Shown: in pieces, positions 1-8,219 of the stretch
Position numbering within the stretch: position 1 is the first letter of the stretch
How the letters are laid out: the number at the start of each line of letters is the position of its first letter
Assembly: GCA_035268685.1 (NCBI GenBank)
Contig: DATFKK010000035.1
Coordinates: forward strand, 1 to 32,607
Reading direction: 5' to 3'
DNA length: 32,607 bases
Source of the DNA: Candidatus Krumholzibacteriia bacterium
GTDB lineage: Bacteria > Krumholzibacteriota > Krumholzibacteriia > JAJRXK01
Translations under genes and position numbers: made by a program
Notes under the pieces: generated by a model
Databases searched by the model: none
What the model was told of the DNA's origin: nothing
The model's input: only the letters and a program-made list of their open reading frames with translations

Positions 1-281
1 AGGGTCTTGTAGCCCACCTGCGTCGCGTGGACGCTGTCGGTGTAGTAGTGGCCGAGCTCCGGCTGGTGGCACAGATCGGCGCACTTGTTGTTCTCGCCCT
101 CACTGGGATCCACGTCGAAACCCTCGTGAGCGACGTCCTTCGTGTTGCGGCCCTCGTTGCCACCGTGGCAGCCGATGCAGCCCAGACGCATGTGGACTTC
201 GGTGTCGTTCAGGAATTCTTCTCCGCCTTCACCGGTGATGAAGACCTTGGCCCATGCCTCCACCGGAGGCACCGAGCCGCC
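1..281 (-). pseudogene. multihaem cytochrome, continuation downstream of the in-frame TGA; partial at left edge
   Basis: After the TGA the same frame stays open for 93 codons to the window edge and still reads as cytochrome. It holds a CxxCH motif (CIGCH) inside a Gly/Asn-rich context and then CADLCH, a three-residue-spaced variant (CX3CH). His, Tyr and Gln residues follow, typical of multihaem cytochromes. No frameshift is needed to join it to 282-518. Possibilities are a nonsense mutation (GGA to TGA would restore a glycine linker), a sequencing error, UGA read-through, or a separately initiated gene from GTG 272. I prefer one interrupted gene. Confidence 0.55.
254..272 (-). repeat. hairpin just downstream of the in-frame TGA
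   Basis: On the minus strand GTGCCTCC and GGAGGCAT pair around a GGU loop: seven Watson-Crick pairs and one G-U. The stem starts 9 nt after the TGA and the loop starts 17 nt after it. That spacing, and a G at the start of the loop, fit the loose rules used for bacterial SECIS elements. Such hairpins are also frequent by chance in GC-rich DNA, so the sequence alone does not show function. Confidence 0.4.
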
Positions 282-518
282 TCAGCCTTCGCCTTCGGCT
301 TCGCCCTCTCCCCCGTGCGGATCCTCTTCTTCCGACACGGTGGCGCGCAGGGCCTCTTCGCTGGTGTGGCATTCGATGCAGGTCAGCTGCACGTCCGCCG
401 TGATGGGGCCGGTCAGGCCGCCGTTGTCGTCGATGTCGTCGTCGTCGCTGCAGCCGACGGGGCCGAGCGTGAAGGCGAAGGTCACGACGAGCAGTGAGAG
501 CAGCGCTCGTTTCGACAT
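282..518 (-). CDS. c-type cytochrome lipoprotein, N-terminal part, ending at an in-frame TGA
   Basis: A 78-residue reading frame starts at ATG 518, preceded on the minus strand by GGAGAG. The first ~22 residues form an export signal (MSKR, then a hydrophobic run) ending in GPVGC followed by acidic residues. This looks like a lipoprotein signal, although the residue three before the cysteine is Pro rather than the usual Leu. One haem-binding CxxCH motif (CIECH) lies near residue 50. The tail is low-complexity Gly/Glu. The frame stops at TGA 284-282, but the same frame continues open to the left edge with two more haem-type motifs (see 1-281), so this is probably the N-terminal part of one multihaem protein. 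Expected location is periplasmic or outer-membrane anchored. Electron transfer is inferred from the haem motifs only. Confidence 0.7.
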   Translation of the reverse strand: MSKRALLSLLVVTFAFTLGPVGCSDDDDIDDNGGLTGPITADVQLTCIECHTSEEALRATVSEEEDPHGGEGEAEGEG

Positions 519-670
519 GGGCTCTCTCCGTTGCTTCCGTCTCGAGTCGGGGGAAACCCGGGACCGCGGGTCCACGGGTGGCGGGACGGGGGTCCCGAGC
601 GTTCGGAGGGGGACGGAAGCGAAGGCGGTGCCGACCGCGGGTCGGGAATCGTGACAGGGCGTACAACCTA

Positions 671-688
671 TATTCCGGCCACGGAATA
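671..688. promoter_or_regulatory. inverted repeat TATTCCG-N4-CGGAATA, operator-like
   Basis: Two perfect 7-bp arms flank GCCA in the 391-bp gap between the divergent cytochrome and response-regulator genes. It lies about 150 bp upstream of the cytochrome ATG and 220 bp upstream of the regulator ATG. It is the most AT-rich spot in the gap. I could not place a convincing -35/-10 pair for either direction. Binding by a dimeric regulator is inferred from symmetry only. Confidence 0.35.
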
Positions 689-806
689 CAGCGGTTTCCG
701 CCCCCCAACGCGTGGTTTCGGGGAGGCCCGGAATTCTGCGCGCAGCCCGGCGTTCACGATTTCACACCATGGCCGAGCGATCCGGGCTGGCGGGAACCGG
801 GGGGCA

Positions 807-823
807 GTGGACATCCTGTCCAC
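807..823. promoter_or_regulatory. GACA-N3-TGTC operator, upstream copy (response-regulator promoter)
   Basis: GTGGACA-TCC-TGTCCAC is a perfect 7-bp inverted repeat with a 3-bp centre at 815. It is the first of a pair: the second is centred 42 bp further on. The same arrangement recurs upstream of the ferredoxin oxidoreductase operon (3583-3638). The bound protein is unknown; the adjacent NtrC-type regulator is the obvious candidate. Confidence 0.55.
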
Positions 824-851
824 CGGACCCGGGCCGACCGCACCCTCCCCT

Positions 852-862
852 GACAAACTGTC
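852..862. promoter_or_regulatory. GACA-N3-TGTC operator, downstream copy (response-regulator promoter)
   Basis: GACA-AAC-TGTC is centred on 857, 42 bp from the centre of the 807-823 site, about four helical turns, so both would lie on the same DNA face. Symmetry does not extend beyond the 11-bp core. It ends 47 bp before the response-regulator ATG. Confidence 0.5.
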
Positions 863-909
863 GAGCGGATGCGAACGTCCGGGCCCGTCCTTCATCGCGT
901 GGTGGAAGT

Positions 910-2301
<1,392 letters not shown>

Positions 2302-2338
2302 GGACGGGAGCGACGACCGCCGCCCGGCCCCGCTTCGA

Positions 2339-2755
2339 TCACCTCGGACCGTCCTTCAGCCGGCCTCTGAGCACGACCCGGACGTCGTCGACGTCGAGGC
2401 CCTCGAGCTCGTGGATGCCCGAGACGCGCAACCGGTCGATGGGGATGTCGACGATCCGCCCCGTCTCCTCGTCGATGAAGTGATGATGGGGCTCGGTGTT
2501 GGCGTCGAACACCCCGGCGCCGTCGTCGAAGCTGTGCGACTGCAGCAAGCCCTTCTCGGCGAACAGGTTGAGCGTGTTGTACACGGTCGCCCGCGAGATC
2601 ACCGGGAAGTCCCGCCGGACCTCCGACCAGACCTGGTCGGCGGTCGGGTGGTCGTCGGTGAAGAGGACGTATCGCGCCACCGCCACCCGCTGGGCGGAGG
2701 GCTGGATCCCCTCGGCGCGCAGGAGCTCGGTGATGTGGAGGGCATCATGGGCCAT
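2339..2755 (-). CDS. Fur-family regulator, PerR-like, without cysteines
   Basis: A 138-residue Fur-superfamily repressor. The N-terminal winged helix includes the recognition helix SRATVYNTLN at about 54-63. The C-terminal half has the family His cluster PHHHF. Residues H36, D84, H90, H92 and D103 match, with a shift of one, the five ligands of the Bacillus PerR regulatory metal site (H37, D85, H91, H93, D104). Asp rather than Glu at the last position is the PerR-type choice. There is no cysteine at all, so the usual CxxC structural zinc site is absent. The HHH motif also recalls Irr. Peroxide or iron sensing is therefore likely, with PerR-like preferred. The gene is divergent from bfd/bfr and convergent with the response regulator. 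Its start has no clear ribosome-binding site, and a promoter (2762-2790) predicts a leaderless transcript. Confidence 0.88.
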   Translation of the reverse strand: MAHDALHITELLRAEGIQPSAQRVAVARYVLFTDDHPTADQVWSEVRRDFPVISRATVYNTLNLFAEKGLLQSHSFDDGAGVFDANTEPHHHFIDEETGRIVDIPIDRLRVSGIHELEGLDVDDVRVVLRGRLKDGPR

Positions 2756-2761
2756 GAGATT

Positions 2762-2790
2762 GGAATATGTCCAAAGGAGGACCCTGTCAA
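2762..2790 (-). promoter_or_regulatory. predicted promoter of the PerR-like gene, with inverted repeat
   Basis: On the minus strand a perfect -35 TTGACA (2790-2785) is followed after 17 bp by TATTCC (2767-2762). Transcription would start at about 2755, the A of the ATG, giving a leaderless mRNA. The inverted repeat TTGGA-N5-TCCAA (2760-2774) covers the -10 and start region and could be an autoregulatory operator. The -10 is weak (3 of 6). Confidence 0.45.
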
Positions 2791-2836
2791 CGGACGTGGG
2801 TCACATCACCGGACTGGCGCGTCAGGAGGATGAAAG

Positions 2837-2851
2837 AGATATTCAGTATCA
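2837..2851. promoter_or_regulatory. Fur-type 7-1-7 box overlapping a -10 element
   Basis: AGATATT-C-AGTATCA matches 11 of the 14 specified positions of the Fur 7-1-7 consensus TGATAAT-N-ATTATCA. It overlaps TATCAT (2847-2852), a good -10 for the bfd/bfr operon, so a bound Fur-family protein would block initiation there. It also lies upstream of the divergent PerR-like gene. No clear -35 is visible for bfd. Confidence 0.5.
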
Positions 2852-2902
2852 TCGAATCGAGGCCGAAGACCCGGGAACCGGTCCCCGACGGAGGAATTCC
2901 CC

Positions 2903-3097
2903 ATGATCATCTGCCATTGCCGCGGCATCACCGATCGTGACGTCCAGGCCGCGATCGACCGCGGCGCCAGCTCCATGCGGCAGGTCACCTGCCACGGCCC
3001 GGCGAAGGGATGCTGCGGGTCGTGCGGAACGACGATCCGCGGTATGCTGTGCGAATCCCTGCAAACCTCCGATCATCCCGGGAGCGAATCCGCATGA
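2903..3097 (+). CDS. bfd: bacterioferritin-associated ferredoxin (Bfd-like, [2Fe-2S])
   Basis: A 64-residue protein opening with the Bfd signature MIICHCRGITDRDV. C4 and C6, followed by the CCGSC cluster near residues 38-42, supply the four cysteine ligands expected for the BFD [2Fe-2S] fold. Bfd proteins dock on bacterioferritin and pass electrons to the haem to release stored iron, and here the gene lies directly before bfr. The start is well supported by GGAGG 8-9 bases upstream. Its stop overlaps the bfr start (ATGA at 3094-3097), implying translational coupling. A Fur-type box lies about 50 bp upstream, consistent with iron or peroxide control. The cytosolic iron-release role is inferred from family and neighbour. 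Confidence 0.9.
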   Translation: MIICHCRGITDRDVQAAIDRGASSMRQVTCHGPAKGCCGSCGTTIRGMLCESLQTSDHPGSESA

Positions 3098-3570
3098 AGG
3101 TCGACGCCGCCATCGTCGAAGCGCTGAACGACGTCCTCACCGCTGAACTCACCGCCATCAACCAGTACTTCATCCACCACAAGATGTGCGCGAACTGGGA
3201 GTACCAGCGCCTGGCCAAGCTCTTCTACGACGAGTCCATGGAAGAGATGCAGCACGCCGACAAGGTGATCGATCGCATCCTGTACCTGGACGGCGTTCCG
3301 AACATGCAGCGCTACTTCAACGTGCTGGTGGGCGAGAACGTGAAGGAGATGCACGAGGTCGACCTGAAGCTCGAGACGACGCACGTCGAGCGCCTGAACA
3401 AGGCCATCGTCCTGTGCCGCGAACACGGCGACAACGGTTCGCGTCTGATGCTCGAGGAGATCCTGGCCGACACCGAGGAGGCCGTGGACTGGAACGAGGC
3501 CCAGCTCGAGCAGATCGAGACGATGGGGATCCAGAACTACCTCTCCCAGCAGATCCGCCCCGAAGCCTGA
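3094..3570 (+). CDS. bfr: bacterioferritin, haem-binding type with altered ferroxidase site
   Basis: A 158-residue four-helix ferritin of normal bacterioferritin length, ending in the typical [10 protein letters not shown]. Haem ligand M52 ([10 protein letters not shown]) is present. Of the six E. coli ferroxidase ligands, E18, E51, H54 and E94 are kept, but positions 127 and 130 are Thr and Ala instead of Glu and His (the stretch reads DTEEAVDW). This resembles the haem-bearing, ferroxidase-deficient subunits of two-subunit bacterioferritins such as those of some pseudomonads. No second ferritin gene is in the window. ATG 3094 overlaps the bfd stop and is preceded by GGGAG. Role: iron storage, with iron release through Bfd. 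Iron oxidation may need a partner subunit encoded elsewhere. Confidence 0.93.
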   Translation: MKVDAAIVEALNDVLTAELTAINQYFIHHKMCANWEYQRLAKLFYDESMEEMQHADKVIDRILYLDGVPNMQRYFNVLVGENVKEMHEVDLKLETTHVERLNKAIVLCREHGDNGSRLMLEEILADTEEAVDWNEAQLEQIETMGIQNYLSQQIRPEA

Positions 3571-3582
3571 TCCGGCTCCGGG

Positions 3583-3597
3583 CGGACAACCTGTCCG
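3583..3597. promoter_or_regulatory. GACA-N3-TGTC operator, upstream copy (oxidoreductase operon)
   Basis: CGGACA-ACC-TGTCCG is a perfect 6-bp inverted repeat centred on 3590. It starts 13 bp after the bfr stop and is the first of a pair. The arrangement matches that at 807-862, with the more extended palindrome upstream in both cases. Confidence 0.55.
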
Positions 3598-3627
3598 AGG
3601 CTTTTCGGAGCCAGATCGTGGACTGCA

Positions 3628-3638
3628 GACAAATTGTC
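3628..3638. promoter_or_regulatory. GACA-N3-TGTC operator, downstream copy (oxidoreductase operon)
   Basis: GACA-AAT-TGTC is centred on 3633, 43 bp from the first copy. Its right half continues as TGTCCGAG, shared with the upstream copy. The ferredoxin ATG is 187 bp further on, leaving room for an activator-type promoter. The only GG-N10-GC match I found there is at 3762-3775 and it is a poor sigma-54 site. Confidence 0.5.
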
Positions 3639-3648
3639 CGAGCGCTCG

Positions 3649-3678
3649 AATCGCACCGGGAGGACACCCGGTGCGATT
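3649..3678 (+). repeat. perfect 12-bp hairpin upstream of the ferredoxin gene
   Basis: AATCGCACCGGG and CCCGGTGCGATT form a perfect 12-bp stem with a 6-nt loop (AGGACA). It is followed by TTTCGCG, not a T-run, so it is not a textbook terminator. It may end bfr transcription, act as an attenuator or 5' leader structure for the oxidoreductase operon, or be an operator. Position between the paired operators and the first gene favours a regulatory role, but this is inference. Confidence 0.5.
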
Positions 3679-3824
3679 TCGCGTATCCCCCGCGCCAAGT
3701 CGCGCAGTTCCAAGGGCTTGGGCCTGTGTCACAACATTGGCCGATCGGCGCGGATCGGCGAGGTGCGCACCGTGCTGCATCGAGAAGTGCCCGAACACAC
3801 CAGCAGCGCAAGGAGCTCCTGGAC

Positions 3825-4061
3825 ATGGAAACCACCAAACATCAGCAGGATCGTGGCACGGTCGAGATCGAGGCGGATCTCTGCAAGGGATGCGGCCTTT
3901 GCATCGCCATGTGCCCGAACGATCTCCTGGTCCGATCCGAGGACCTGAACCGCCGCGGATACCGGTACGCGCAGTACGTCGGCTCCGGCTGCACCGGCTG
4001 CGGGATCTGCTTCCACGCCTGCCCGGAGCCGGGCGGCATCACCGTGACCCGCTTCCGCTAG
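3825..4061 (+). CDS. 2x[4Fe-4S] ferredoxin, delta subunit of 2-oxoacid:ferredoxin oxidoreductase
   Basis: A 78-residue ferredoxin with two [4Fe-4S] motifs. C20/C23/C26/C30 lie in [12 protein letters not shown] and C56/C59/C62/C66 in [13 protein letters not shown] spacer of about 25 residues separates them. This is the form of the delta (ferredoxin-like) subunit of VOR/KGOR-type enzymes, which carries electrons from the TPP subunit to external ferredoxin. The ATG is preceded by AAGGAG. The alpha subunit gene starts 19 bp downstream with its own strong site, so the three genes form one operon in the order delta, alpha, beta-gamma. Regulation is probably through the 254-bp leader with paired palindromes and a long hairpin. 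Confidence 0.9.
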   Translation: METTKHQQDRGTVEIEADLCKGCGLCIAMCPNDLLVRSEDLNRRGYRYAQYVGSGCTGCGICFHACPEPGGITVTRFR

Positions 4062-4080
4062 GGCGCGTCGAGGAGGAATC

Positions 4081-5295
4081 ATGAGTTCGACCCGAACCGA
4101 ATCGAACGGCACGCCCGCGAAGACCGAACGCCGTGGCTTCCGGTGCAAGGACGCGCGCGAGGCGTCGACCGGCACCCTCGACACCGCCGGGCGCAAGGTC
4201 CCCTTCACACCTCCCGCCGACGCGGCGCCCGTCTTCATGAAGGGCAACGAGGCCATCGTGCACGGCGCTCTGCTCGCCGGCGCTCGCAGCTTCTTCGGCT
4301 ATCCGATCACGCCGGCGAGTGAGATCGCCCACACCGCGGCCGCTCTGTTCCCCGCCACGGGCGGGGTGTTCCTGCAGGCCGAGAGCGAAGTCGCCGCCAT
4401 CAACATGGTCTACGGCGCCGCCTCGTCCGGGGTCCGTTGCATCACGGCGAGCAGTTCGCCGGGCATGAGCCTGAAGCAGGAGGGCATCAGCTACTCCGCG
4501 GGCAGCGAGCTGCCCATGGTCATCGTCGACATCATGCGCGGCGGCCCCGGCCTGGGGAACATCGCTCCCGAGCAGGGCGACTACTTCCAGATGGTCAAGG
4601 GCGGCGGTCACGGCTGCTACAAGATGCCGGTCCTCGCGCCGAACAGCGTGCAGGAGATGTGCGACCTGACGATGACGAGCTTCGACATCGCCGATCGCTA
4701 CCGTACGCCGGTGATCGTCCTGGCCGACGGTCTCGTGGGCCAGATGAAGGAGCCCGTCTACCTGCCGAAGCCGGTCACCGACCTGCCCGACAAGACGAAC
4801 TGGAGCGTGCAGGGCACGCCCGAGACGCGACAGAACCTGGTGTGCTCGATCTACCTGAAGCCCGACGAGCTCGAGGCACACATCGAGCACCTCGAGCAGA
4901 AGGCGGCCACGATCGCCGAGCGTGAGACGCGCTGGGAAGAGTACCGCACCGACGATGCCGAGATCGTCCTCGTGGGCTACGGCATCGTGAGCCGCATCCT
5001 CAAGGGCGTGGTCGACGCCGGCCGCGAGCAGGGCATCAAGCTCGGTCTGGTGCGCCCGATCACGCTGTGGCCCTTCCCGGTCGACGCGCTGCGCGCGGCC
5101 GTCGAGGGCAGTGATGCCTGCATGGTCGTCGAGATGAGCACCGGCCAGATGGTCGAGGACGTCCGCCTCTCGGTCGGCGACCTCGCTCCGGTGTGGTTCT
5201 ACGGACGCGCGGGCGGCAACGTGCCGGCCGAGGAAGACATCCTCGAGGAGATCGTCGTCAATCGGGCCAAGGCCACTGGGGAGGCGAAGTCATGA
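4081..5295 (+). CDS. 2-oxoacid:ferredoxin oxidoreductase alpha subunit (VOR/KGOR type)
   Basis: A 404-residue alpha subunit. It carries the substrate-binding signature GYPITPASE near residues 77-85, the stretch [19 protein letters not shown], and KGGGHGCYK, all hallmarks of VorB/KorA proteins. The enzyme oxidatively decarboxylates a 2-oxoacid with CoA to an acyl-CoA and reduces ferredoxin, and can run in reverse in reductive metabolism. The substrate (branched-chain 2-oxoacid or 2-oxoglutarate) cannot be decided from sequence alone. The first ~50 residues are polar and not part of the conserved fold. ATG 4081 follows GAGGAGG, and the stop overlaps the next start (ATGA at 5292-5295). Cytosolic. 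Confidence 0.92.
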   Translation: MSSTRTESNGTPAKTERRGFRCKDAREASTGTLDTAGRKVPFTPPADAAPVFMKGNEAIVHGALLAGARSFFGYPITPASEIAHTAAALFPATGGVFLQAESEVAAINMVYGAASSGVRCITASSSPGMSLKQEGISYSAGSELPMVIVDIMRGGPGLGNIAPEQGDYFQMVKGGGHGCYKMPVLAPNSVQEMCDLTMTSFDIADRYRTPVIVLADGLVGQMKEPVYLPKPVTDLPDKTNWSVQGTPETRQNLVCSIYLKPDELEAHIEHLEQKAATIAERETRWEEYRTDDAEIVLVGYGIVSRILKGVVDAGREQGIKLGLVRPITLWPFPVDALRAAVEGSDACMVVEMSTGQMVEDVRLSVGDLAPVWFYGRAGGNVPAEEDILEEIVVNRAKATGEAKS

Positions 5296-6743
5296 AGACC
5301 ATGCACAAGCCCGAGAGCTTCTACGGGAACTTCGAACGCAAGGGCGGCGCCGAACCGGCGGCCACGCACTACTGCCCCGGCTGCGGGCATGGCGTGATCC
5401 ACAAGCTCATGGCCGAGGTGATCGACGAGCTGGGCATCCGTGATCGCGTGGTCCTGATCAGCCCCGTCGGCTGCTCGGTCTTCGCCTACTACTACTTCGA
5501 CACCGGCAACGTGCAGGTGGCGCACGGTCGCGCACCGGCGGTGGCGACGGGCATCAAGCGCTCGCGCCCCGACAGCATCGTGATCAGTTACCAGGGCGAC
5601 GGAGACCTCGCGGCCATCGGCGGGAACAACATCCTGCAGGCCGCCAACCGCGGCGAGAACATCAGCGTGATCTTCGTGAACAACGCGATCTACGGCATGA
5701 CCGGCGGTCAGCTGGCGCCCACGTCGCTGCTGGGCATGAAGACCACGACCACGCCGGAGGGCCGCGCCTTCGCCGACTACGGCGCACCGATGAAGGTCGC
5801 CGAGTTGATGAGCGGTCTCGATGGTGTGAGCCTGGCCGCGCGCCACAGCTTGACCACGGCCGGCAACATCACCAAGACGAGGAAGGCCATCAAGAAGGCC
5901 CTGAAGTACCAGATGGAGGGCAAGGGGTTCTCGTTGGTCGAGATCCTGAGCCAGTGCCCGACCGGTTGGAAGATGGACCCCGTCGACTCGCTCGACTGGA
6001 TCGAGGAGAACATGGTCCCGATCTTCCCGCCGCAGACCTACAAGGACGAGCCCCACGAGCGGCCGACGCCGCCGGACCCGGGTGTCTACGACCCAAAGCT
6101 CGTCGACGAGGTCGTCCGGGGGGGCGGACGTGGTGACGAAGTGATGCGGACGCACGAGGGAGTGCCCTGGGCCGCCGCCTTCGAGAAGGGCGAGCAGGTC
6201 GAATCCTTGAAGATCAAGGCGGCCGGTTTCGGTGGCCAGGGCATCCTCATGCTCGGTGAGCTGGTGGCCAAGGGGAGCACCCGCGAGGGCATGCAGTCGA
6301 CCTGGTTGCCCAGCTACGGGCCCGAGATGCGCGGAGGGACCGCGAACTGCTCGGTGGTCGTCAGCCGCAACGAGATCGGCAACCCCACGGTGGTCGAGTC
6401 GAACGTGCTGATCGCCATGAATCGCCCGTCGCTCGAGAAGTTCGAGGCCGAGCTCGAACCGGGCAGCGTGTTGATCTACGACAACAGCCTGATCGACGTC
6501 GAGCCCACACGCGACGACCTGCGGGTCTTCGCCATTCCGGCGACCAGGATCGCCGACGGGCTCGGCAGCGGGAAGGTCGCGAACGTGGTCATGGTCGGAG
6601 CCCTGATGAAGGTGCTGGGCTTCCCGGGCCAGGACGCGCTCGAGAACATCGTCGGACAGCTCGGCCGCACCGAGCAGATCCGCGCGGCGAATCTCGAGGC
6701 GCTGAAGGGTGGAGCCGACGCCGTCGAGTTGGCGACCACCTGA
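5292..6743 (+). CDS. 2-oxoacid:ferredoxin oxidoreductase, fused beta and gamma subunits
   Basis: A 483-residue protein joining two subunits that are often separate. Residues 1 to about 275 are the TPP-binding beta subunit, with CPGCGHG (C28, C31), the TPP/Mg motif GDGD at 102-105 with N130/N131, and [10 protein letters not shown] after it. A charged linker follows. From about 305 the gamma subunit begins with [11 protein letters not shown] and contains the typical [13 protein letters not shown] stretch. No stop or frameshift separates the parts. The start overlaps the alpha subunit stop, so the subunits are made in stoichiometry. The beta part transfers electrons to the ferredoxin subunit encoded at 3825. 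The histidine kinase gene faces it 51 bp away. Confidence 0.92.
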   Translation: MKTMHKPESFYGNFERKGGAEPAATHYCPGCGHGVIHKLMAEVIDELGIRDRVVLISPVGCSVFAYYYFDTGNVQVAHGRAPAVATGIKRSRPDSIVISYQGDGDLAAIGGNNILQAANRGENISVIFVNNAIYGMTGGQLAPTSLLGMKTTTTPEGRAFADYGAPMKVAELMSGLDGVSLAARHSLTTAGNITKTRKAIKKALKYQMEGKGFSLVEILSQCPTGWKMDPVDSLDWIEENMVPIFPPQTYKDEPHERPTPPDPGVYDPKLVDEVVRGGGRGDEVMRTHEGVPWAAAFEKGEQVESLKIKAAGFGGQGILMLGELVAKGSTREGMQSTWLPSYGPEMRGGTANCSVVVSRNEIGNPTVVESNVLIAMNRPSLEKFEAELEPGSVLIYDNSLIDVEPTRDDLRVFAIPATRIADGLGSGKVANVVMVGALMKVLGFPGQDALENIVGQLGRTEQIRAANLEALKGGADAVELATT

Positions 6744-6790
6744 TCACGCTGGGGAGTGGTCTTCGGTTCGGGCAAAGGTCTGATGCCCGT

Positions 6791-6817
6791 CGGCTCACGA
6801 AGGCGAGACGTGAGCCG
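6791..6817. terminator. hairpin between convergent oxidoreductase and kinase genes
   Basis: CGGCTCACG and CGTGAGCCG form a perfect 9-bp stem with a 9-nt loop. The kinase stop codon (6797-6795) lies inside it. It sits 48 bp past the oxidoreductase stop. There is no T-run on either side, so termination is plausible but not shown. Confidence 0.4.
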
Positions 6818-8219
6818 GCAGCCAGACGAGGAAGGCCGCTCCCCCCGTTTCCGCTCGTCCGGCCGTGAGGTGGCCCCGGTGATCCTCCACGATGCGCTTG
6901 CAGACGGCGAGCCCGAGCCCCGTTCCGTTGGGCTTGGTGGTGTAGAAGGGGTGGAAGATGCGTTCCAACCCCTCGGGCGGGATTCCGGGCCCGTCGTCGA
7001 GGACCCGCAACAGGACACCATCTTCGTGCGGACCGAGCTGCAGCTCGACGCGACCACCCTCTTTGAGCGCCTGAAGAGCATTCATCGTGAGATTCAGGAC
7101 GACCTGCTCGAGCTGGTTCGCGTCGCCGTGGACCGTCGGCAGGTCCTCCGCCACCGTGAACGCGAGCTCGGTCTTCTGCTTGCGGGCAGTGTGGCGGACG
7201 AGGCGTTCGATCCGCTCGAGCACGTGCTCGAAGCGGAGTTCCTCCATCTCCGGCTTCTCCGGGCGCGCGAACTCGAGCAGGTCGCGCACCAGGCCGCCGA
7301 TGCGTTCGGCCTCGTGAAGCATGACCTCGAGGTCCTCACGGCGCGGATCGTCGTGGTCGAGATCGAGCAGCAGGAACTCGGCGCTGTTGCTGATCACGCC
7401 GAGCGGCGTGCCGATCTCGTGGGCCAGCGCAGCGGCCATGTTGCCGACGGCGCTCATGCGCTCGGTGAAGGCCATCTTCTCGGCCGCGCGTCGGCGTTCG
7501 GTGACGTCGCGCAGCACGAAGCTGAAACCGTTCGGCCGGCCGCTGCCGTCCAGGAGCGGAGTGCGGCTCAGTTCCACCCACACCGCGGCGCCGGTTCGGG
7601 CGACCAACTCGATCTCGCGTTTGGCGATCGTCGCGTGCGGATCGCTGGGCGTGAAGACCTGCAGCGTGTCGTCGTCGACCTCGTCGAAGAGTTGATGAAT
7701 GGAACGTCCGACGGCCTCCTCGATCGACCAGCCGAAGATCGACTCTGCGCCCCGGTTCCAGAAGCGGACGGTGTTCTGTCGATCGACGGCGAACACGGCG
7801 TCGTTGCCGTTGCGGATCGCGCTCACCAGGAAACGTTCGCGCCAGGCGTGCCCACCTGTCCGGCTCGGGTCGGGAAGCGGAATCAGGATCGCCGCGACGC
7901 TTCCGCTGCCGTCACGAATGGGCGTGAGGACGACACGGAACGAATGGATACGACCGGACTCGTCCCGAATGGTGCGCACGGTCTCGATCGTGCGGCCCGT
8001 GCGTTGGACCTGCGGGGGAATGCAGTCCTCGCACCGTGTGTCGCCCGGGTTGAGGCCGGTGAAGCAGTGCTTCTCACACACCTCGAGACGCGAAGCCATC
8101 GATTCGCGGTAGGCGCGATTGGTCCAGACGGGGCGCAGATCCCCGTCGAGCACGATCACGCCGGTGTCGAGCGCGTCGAAGAGCGAGCGTGCGGAATCGA
8201 GAGCCGTGAGGTCGATCAT
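6795..8219 (-). CDS. PAS-PAS sensor histidine kinase with a four-cysteine PAS domain
   Basis: A 474-residue soluble kinase with no membrane segments. The first PAS domain (about 8-125) contains C48, C52, C63 and C66 in a CX3C...CX2C arrangement that could hold zinc or an Fe-S cluster, or act as a thiol switch. A second PAS domain (about 130-250) follows. The dimerisation helix has H267 in ALAHEIGTPLG, and the ATPase domain has N-box, DDGPGIP and GTGLGLAVCK motifs. There is no receiver domain, so it needs a separate partner; the NtrC-type regulator at 910-2301 fits this kinase class. ATG 8219 was chosen because the PAS domain begins just after it. An upstream in-frame TTG at 8291 would overlap the divergent gene more deeply. 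The ribosome-binding site is weak. Confidence 0.88.
   Translation of the reverse strand: MIDLTALDSARSLFDALDTGVIVLDGDLRPVWTNRAYRESMASRLEVCEKHCFTGLNPGDTRCEDCIPPQVQRTGRTIETVRTIRDESGRIHSFRVVLTPIRDGSGSVAAILIPLPDPSRTGGHAWRERFLVSAIRNGNDAVFAVDRQNTVRFWNRGAESIFGWSIEEAVGRSIHQLFDEVDDDTLQVFTPSDPHATIAKREIELVARTGAAVWVELSRTPLLDGSGRPNGFSFVLRDVTERRRAAEKMAFTERMSAVGNMAAALAHEIGTPLGVISNSAEFLLLDLDHDDPRREDLEVMLHEAERIGGLVRDLLEFARPEKPEMEELRFEHVLERIERLVRHTARKQKTELAFTVAEDLPTVHGDANQLEQVVLNLTMNALQALKEGGRVELQLGPHEDGVLLRVLDDGPGIPPEGLERIFHPFYTTKPNGTGLGLAVCKRIVEDHRGHLTAGRAETGGAAFLVWLPAHVSPS

Noticed and set aside
282-284. Frameshift as the cause of the cytochrome interruption
   Set aside because: The downstream haem motifs are in the same frame as the upstream part, so only the stop codon itself, not a shift, has to be explained.
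712-909. N-terminal extension of the response regulator from position 712
   Set aside because: The extra 66 residues are Pro/Arg-rich and unlike any receiver domain, and the stretch contains the paired palindromes expected in a promoter.
3739-3755. Sigma-54 -24/-12 promoter at TTGGCCGATCGGCGC before the ferredoxin gene
   Set aside because: The GG to GC spacing is one base short of the required ten. GG-N10-GC at 3762-3775 has correct spacing but poor flanking bases, so neither is listed as a feature.
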